Shown: piece after piece, positions 59,691-64,000 of the stretch | Position numbering within the stretch: the first letter of the stretch is position 1 | Layout: each line of letters starts with the position of its first letter | Source of the DNA: Bolinopsis microptera | Taxonomy: Eukaryota; Ctenophora; Tentaculata; Lobata; Bolinopsidae | Reading direction: 5' to 3' | Length of the DNA stretch: 64,000 bases | Assembly: GCF_026151205.1 (NCBI RefSeq) | Contig: NC_087083.1 | Location: forward strand, 4,628,460-4,692,459 | Notes under the pieces: generated by a model | The model's input: only the letters and a program-made list of their open reading frames with translations | Database searches by the model: none | Told to the model about the DNA's origin: nothing | Translations under genes and position numbers: made by a program

Positions 59691-60760
59691 ACTTATGTTG
59701 ATAGCCTACGAGCTGACACGGGTCTCAACGACACTGGAGAAATGGGCGGACTTATGGCGGATAGAGTTTTATGGAGACAGCGCATCAATACTCGGACGCT
59801 GAAGCCGCCTTAAGTCAAGTAAGTCAGAGTTATTAAGATACCTAAAGCAAATTTTTAATACTTTCAACACTACTATATAACAAATAATTTGAGGATGTAG
59901 ACCGAGCCTTCGAGCCGCAATCAATGTCTGAGTAAAAGAATGATCACTGGGGGATGATGCGAAGGTGTCCAAAGGGATGTTGCTGCCGGCGATGATGCTC
60001 CAACTGAAGATGAGTAGATTATGAAATTCCACATCACAACACATACCAACATCCTCTCATAAAATGCCCCTCCCTAAAAGCTCCTGACATTGATTGCTGG
60101 CTTCTGGCTGGTCTCTTCCTTAAATTATTTGTTGTGTGTAAAGTGTAAACTTTATTTAACTAAACTACATGTATCTTTGTGTCAGTGGTCTATTGGATAG
60201 TCATTATATAATACAAGTTTCTTACCCAAATTCAAACAGATTTTGATATATATTTACCTTTCATAACTTGTATTATTGTATGACCATAACCAAATTATTT
60301 GATTGTTGTGGCTTATTTTACTCTAAATCCCTTTGTGGCAAGCTCGTCGACTACAATTTATATTTACTCTACCAGCTTTTCACAATGTCTCCTTACCTAG
60401 GAATCCCACAATTCCCTTTACCCAACCCTAGCCCACCCTCTAACCCATAAAGAAATTCCAAACAATACATATGCTTCATCAAACCATTAAATCCAATCAA
60501 CAACATCCACCACTTCACCTACCCAACCATCCACCCTTAAAGCAACTTATTGTTTTATCATGTTTCAATCGAAATCAATTCTTCTTTATGGTATATCTAA
60601 TGAAAAAACTAGTTACTAAATAGTTCTAAGTAATCAATGTTCCCTTTTTCCATTATAAATCAGACGTCCACCCATGATCTACTCATTTCAGGTGCAGCTT
60701 ATTCGCCGGTGGTGGCAGCCCAGAGGGCACTCAGCACATCCCCCTGATCAATCCACAGTC

Positions 60761-61147
60761 ATGAACAGAACTGCAACACCACCACTCGAAACCAGACGCT
60801 CGCCCAGAAACAACTCTCCTGCAGCATCTGCTAAGGCTAAGGCTACCTCACCTCATTCCCCTAAAGTGTCTAATCCTCTTCGCAGGAAGAGCCCCCTCAC
60901 AAGCAAGGCCAATCAGAAGAACCCTGCAGCCAGCATCTCAGGACGACGAAGATCAAACAGCCTGCCAACTAAGTCAGCTGATAAGCAGGTCACTGTTTCC
61001 TCACCGGGACTATCAACATTACAGCCACCTACATCTCTTACCCTAAAAATTAGTCCTAGCCTCATAATAGACCCTGGCAGCCTAAGGGGTAGTCCTCACA
61101 GCCCTATGAGTCCTATGTACAAACCGTTCCCACCCTTCCATACTGAA
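60761..61147 (+). pseudogene. LINE ORF1, 5' part (interrupted by MITE)
   Basis: A Ser/Pro/Lys-rich basic N-terminal region of about 129 residues from the likely ATG at 60761; the frame is open from 60674. It probably binds nucleic acid or is disordered. It then reads into the inserted element and stops at 61297. Taking out the 149-bp insert and one 8-bp duplication would put this part in the same frame as 61305-62981. Confidence 0.7.
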
Positions 61148-61296
61148 CAGGGACAAAAGGATTTCGCGGCGATTTTGGCCAAAAATCGCGATACCGCGAA
61201 ATACATTTCGCGGTATATTAAACTATACATAAAATTTGTCGCGGAGAATGGGAAATTTCGCGGTTTCGTACATGCCGCGAAATCCTTTTGTCCCTG
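61148..61296. mobile_element. 149-bp hAT MITE inside LINE ORF1
   Basis: Perfect 23-bp inverted ends starting CAGGGACAAAAGGATTTCGC, and an exact 8-bp duplication ATACTGAA at 61140-61147 and 61297-61304. The interior has GCGATAAAT/CGCGG-type inverted words. Size, ends and duplication length fit a hAT-derived MITE. Confidence 0.93.
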
Positions 61297-61304
61297 ATAC
61301 TGAA

Positions 61305-62981
61305 GAAGAAGAAAAAGATCAGCCAAGTCCGAAGCAACGTGCCATTAAAGGTAACTGTCCCTGTCGAGCAAGCTCTGAGGGCAAAGAATGGCTTCTCAAA
61401 TGTTGCAGGTGCTCTCAGCATTGGCACGCCTCTTGCAGTAACCTTAAGGGAGCAAACCAGATTGGTCAGATTGATCTTGATGCCATCCTTCAGTACTGGG
61501 AATGTCCATGGTGCTTCACGTCAATCCATTCCAAGCCAAACAGCAGCACCTCAGCTAAATTGGATGAAGCTCTCAAGTCTAGTGTTGACTACAGTAAGAA
61601 CATCCAAGCTGTATCTGATGCCATCTCAAGTGCTGTATCTTACAGCATGCCTACCGTGGAGATTTCATCGTTGGAAGCAAGACTTTCGCAACTGAGTGGA
61701 GAGATCCACTCCTTCCAGAAATCTAGGAATCATTCCACCTCTGCCTATGCTGCAGCAGTTATACAAGAGAGTAAACCATCAGTAGCTCTCCCTAAATGTG
61801 TAAGGGTGCCGTTAAAGGACTACCAAGTAGACATCTTGGATGAAGAACTGCTTGACGAGGTATCCAGATTTCTCACTGAGTGCAAAGAATCTGGTAAGTT
61901 TAACCAGATGAATGGAAGGTCAGTGCTCAAATACGGCGAAAGCTACACTTATTCCGGAGACTCAAATCCCCCGTCCTCACCAGCCATCCCACCAGTATTA
62001 TCAGCAGCCATTGATAGAGTCACTTCTCAGTGTAAACTCACGCACAAGCCTAACTCTGTACTTATAAACTACTTCCCTCCAAGTGGTACAGAGGTAAGTA
62101 TGTTACCCTTCCACTGTGACGACGAGCCAGAGATTCTTGCTGGCTCTGATATAGCAACAATTTCCATAGGAGAAGTTAGAAAAATAAGTTGTATGCCCAT
62201 CCATGAAGGACAATCACCTACAAAAAATACAGAAATGTCCCTAGAATCGAACTCAGTCTACACCATGACACGTTTCTCACAGGCATGGTTCAAACACGGG
62301 ATTAAACCCACCCAACAGACTCCGGTAAACCCGTCTATGGGCCGGTATTCCATTACCCTTAGAGCAATTGACAAAAAATTTAGGAGAAGCACCATCATAC
62401 TTGGAGATTCGAACACCAAAACAATAAAGTTTGGTAGTGGTGCTGGAACAATGGGTCAATCATTCCCGGGTGAAAGAGTTAAGGCAAGCAAAGTTAGTTT
62501 GATTGACCCTTGTCACTGTATCGGATACAGCAACGCTGTTCTTGTTTGTGGTACAAATGACCTCCGAGCAGACAGCCTTAGAGGAGAAAATTCAATCCAT
62601 CAGCTGGTTGACATTCTCCACATGAAAATCCAACAGATAAAAAAGCTCTCCCCTAGGATCAAAGTTTTTGTAGCAGCAGTCCTTCCAACCAGGCTACCTC
62701 AAATGAACGAGAATATCATGACCTTCAATCGGCTTGTTGGAGAAATGTTGAATGCCAACTTTAACCAGAGTGTGTGGCACCTTGGAGTTGGACACTTTTT
62801 AGATAGCAAGGGACTCCTTGCCACCAACCTGACCAGAGGTGGTGATGATATTCACTTAGGAGTTTATGGTATTACCAAATTTGTGAGGTGTGTGAAGCAT
62901 TGGGTGTATGTGAGAGAGAGGCAAGAACGGACAAGACGTGGAAAACACAACCAGTCAGTGGGGTCTAATAACCCCACTTAG
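61305..62981 (+). CDS. LINE ORF1, main part: PHD finger, AlkB-type oxygenase, SGNH esterase
   Basis: 559 codons, open without a stop. Residue numbers count from 61236, where the unbroken frame's first ATG lies inside the MITE. A PHD-like finger (CPC, CCRC, HWHASC, CPWC) spans about 40-95. The AlkB family core follows: LINYFPPSG near 278, H293-C-D295 (the HxD iron ligands), distal H354, and R370-x5-R376, the 2-oxoglutarate-binding pair in GRYSITLRAI. The SGNH esterase follows: GDSN near 390, GTND near 439 and DDIH near 538. PHD and esterase domains are established for CR1-type ORF1; an AlkB domain between them is not something I know of. AlkB enzymes remove alkyl groups from nucleic acids, so repair or demethylation of the element's RNA is an inference. 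Confidence 0.85.
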   Translation, partial: EEEKDQPSPKQRAIKGNCPCRASSEGKEWLLKCCRCSQHWHASCSNLKGANQIGQIDLDAILQYWECPWCFTSIHSKPNSSTSAKLDEALKSSVDYSKNIQAVSDAISSAVSYSMPTVEISSLEARLSQLSGEIHSFQKSRNHSTSAYAAAVIQESKPSVALPKCVRVPLKDYQVDILDEELLDEVSRFLTECKESGKFNQMNGRSVLKYGESYTYSGDSNPPSSPAIPPVLSAAIDRVTSQCKLTHKPNSVLINYFPPSGTEVSMLPFHCDDEPEILAGSDIATISIGEVRKISCMPIHEGQSPTKNTEMSLESNSVYTMTRFSQAWFKHGIKPTQQTPVNPSMGRYSITLRAIDKKFRRSTIILGDSNTKTIKFGSGAGTMGQSFPGERVKASKVSLIDPCHCIGYSNAVLVCGTNDLRADSLRGENSIHQLVDILHMKIQQIKKLSPRIKVFVAAVLPTRLPQMNENIMTFNRLVGEMLNANFNQSVWHLGVGHFLDSKGLLATNLTRGGDDIHLGVYGITKFVRCVKHWVYVRERQERTRRGKHNQSVGSNNPT

Positions 62982-62986
62982 TAAAA

Positions 62987-64000
62987 ATGATTATGAAAAT
63001 TATTAAAGATGTGTGTGAGCCATGCAGTAGATCTATTAATATCGGACAACCTTTACTAGAGTGTGAAAACTGTAATAATGCCATTCATACGAAGTGTTTC
63101 AAATCAGCTAAATATTCATGCAAAAATGGACTATGGATGTGCTGCGAGTGTGCCAGTTCTGCAGAAGAACGGTACTGCCCATTTCCATCTGATGAGGAAT
63201 CTATTGATTCTGATAGATTCTATGATAATAGAAACCAGGAGGATGCCTTAATTGCATCATATGCCCATGTACTTGAAAGTTGCCGTCGCTACTCTAAACT
63301 CGAGTTCTTAAATGCAATCAAGCAGCTCAATTCCTCAAAAAAATCTATGTTATCAACTTTATTCTACAATATAGATGGAAACGCATCTAACTTTGATAGC
63401 TTCCTAATTGAACTCAAAAGTATAGGGCACTCGTTTGATATGATTGGTCTTGCTGAAACCAATACTGATCCTGCACAGCAGGGTCTGTACCAAATTCCAG
63501 CATACACAGGATTCTATCAAGAAACATTGGCAGGTAAGAAAAAAGGCACCGGTGTTGCACTCTATGTATCTGACCATTTAAACACTGTGGTCTTAGAAAA
63601 TGTATCACACTGTACTACAAATATTGAGAGTCTCTTTGTTGAAACCACAGATAACGCAGGCTGCAAAATTGTTCATGGAGTCATCTACCGACCCCCTAAT
63701 GGCTGCTTTGATAGCTTTTGTGAAACCCTTGAATTACTTGCAAAGCAGCTAAATGGGAAAACTGTCAATTTGTTGGGAGACTTTAACTCAAACATACTTA
63801 ATATATCTACCAGTTCCCAGCTCTTTGAGGATACTTTATACAGAAATGGCTTTTACCCGACTATCTCCATTGCAACACATTTTCGTCAAAACTGTAAAAG
63901 TTCCTGCATCGATAACATTTTAACAAATAAAATTGAGAATATAGTCTTATCAGGTGTTATTGAAGAACGGCTTGGTGAGCATGCCCCTATATTTACCTTC
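62987..64000 (+). CDS. LINE ORF2, 5' part: PHD-like finger and endonuclease (runs off the window)
   Basis: 338 codons open to the window edge. The start is the ATG five bases after the ORF1 stop, suggesting coupled translation or reinitiation. The N-terminus is a C4HC3 PHD-like finger: C10, C13, C26, C29, H34, C37, C52, C55. The endonuclease has AETNTD, GTGVALYVSD, LLGDFNSN near 260, SCIDNILTN near 310 and EHAPIF near 333. The reverse transcriptase would lie beyond 64000. Confidence 0.85.
   Translation, partial: MIMKIIKDVCEPCSRSINIGQPLLECENCNNAIHTKCFKSAKYSCKNGLWMCCECASSAEERYCPFPSDEESIDSDRFYDNRNQEDALIASYAHVLESCRRYSKLEFLNAIKQLNSSKKSMLSTLFYNIDGNASNFDSFLIELKSIGHSFDMIGLAETNTDPAQQGLYQIPAYTGFYQETLAGKKKGTGVALYVSDHLNTVVLENVSHCTTNIESLFVETTDNAGCKIVHGVIYRPPNGCFDSFCETLELLAKQLNGKTVNLLGDFNSNILNISTSSQLFEDTLYRNGFYPTISIATHFRQNCKSSCIDNILTNKIENIVLSGVIEERLGEHAPIFTF

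Larger units (their letters stand above)
60674..64000 (+). mobile_element. CR1-like non-LTR retrotransposon with AlkB-bearing ORF1 (runs off the window)
   Basis: It comprises an ORF1 broken by a MITE (60761-61147 and 61305-62981), a 5-bp gap, and ORF2 from 62987 past the window end. The 5' limit is not fixed; untranslated sequence may extend to about 60.2 kb. Coding is otherwise intact. The domain set differs from the LINE at 16 kb, so it is a separate family. Confidence 0.8.

Noticed and set aside
61096-61427. Minus-strand frames over the MITE and LINE ORF1
   Set aside because: They are shadows of the inverted-repeat MITE and the plus-strand ORF1.

Overview
The window reads as nuclear DNA of an AT-rich, intron-rich, transposon-laden animal. 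The evidence is GT-AG introns, a TECPR2 orthologue, a rhodopsin-type GPCR and intact non-LTR retrotransposons of the CR1/L2 type. I would guess a marine invertebrate (cnidarian-like), but the species cannot be named from sequence alone. No rRNA, tRNA or CRISPR was seen. Bases 1 to about 4700 have an abnormal texture of short homopolymer runs that looks like poor base calling, so ORFs there should not be trusted.

The main host gene is on the minus strand and spans about 9.0-44.6 kb, possibly reaching 54.9 kb. It is a TECPR2 orthologue with N-terminal WD40-like exons, a long polar middle region, C-terminal tectonin repeats and a final LC3-interacting-type WEVV. I assigned about 20 exons by reading the minus strand; most reading-frame phases agree across junctions, and three junctions remain off by one base. 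An intronless class A GPCR (31.4-32.3 kb, minus) sits inside one of its introns.

Tandem repeats cluster at the exon edges of this gene. Four large arrays (42-, 47-, 100- and 65-bp units) each straddle a splice junction, so decoy copies of the splice site and a piece of exon lie in the intron. A 21-bp unit rich in TGACGTCA is shared between a coding exon and a nearby intron.

Region by region: 1-4.7 kb is low-quality-like sequence. 4.7-9 kb is repeats with no gene seen. 9-10 kb is the last TECPR2 exon. 11.3-23.0 kb is a nest of mobile DNA: two copies of a foldback element, one carrying a 2.9-kb G-tipped element with a GA-rich satellite, the other a 5.3-kb LINE with an esterase ORF1 and an intact 1253-residue ORF2. 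23.3-44.6 kb holds TECPR2 exons, junction arrays, the GPCR and a 1.5-kb TTAA-flanked element. 44.6-55 kb is intron or intergenic, with a Penelope-like fragment, an inverted pair of tandem arrays and a 1.6-kb element with repeated GTGACGGAC motifs. 55.8-57.0 kb is a hAT-type element with perfect ends. 57.6-59.7 kb holds decayed LINE fragments.

From 60.7 kb to the window end lies a second LINE. Its ORF1 reads PHD finger, AlkB-type 2-oxoglutarate/Fe(II) oxygenase, SGNH esterase, and is broken by a 149-bp hAT MITE. Its ORF2 opens with a PHD-like finger before the endonuclease. The AlkB-bearing ORF1 and the splice-junction arrays are the two observations I rate highest.
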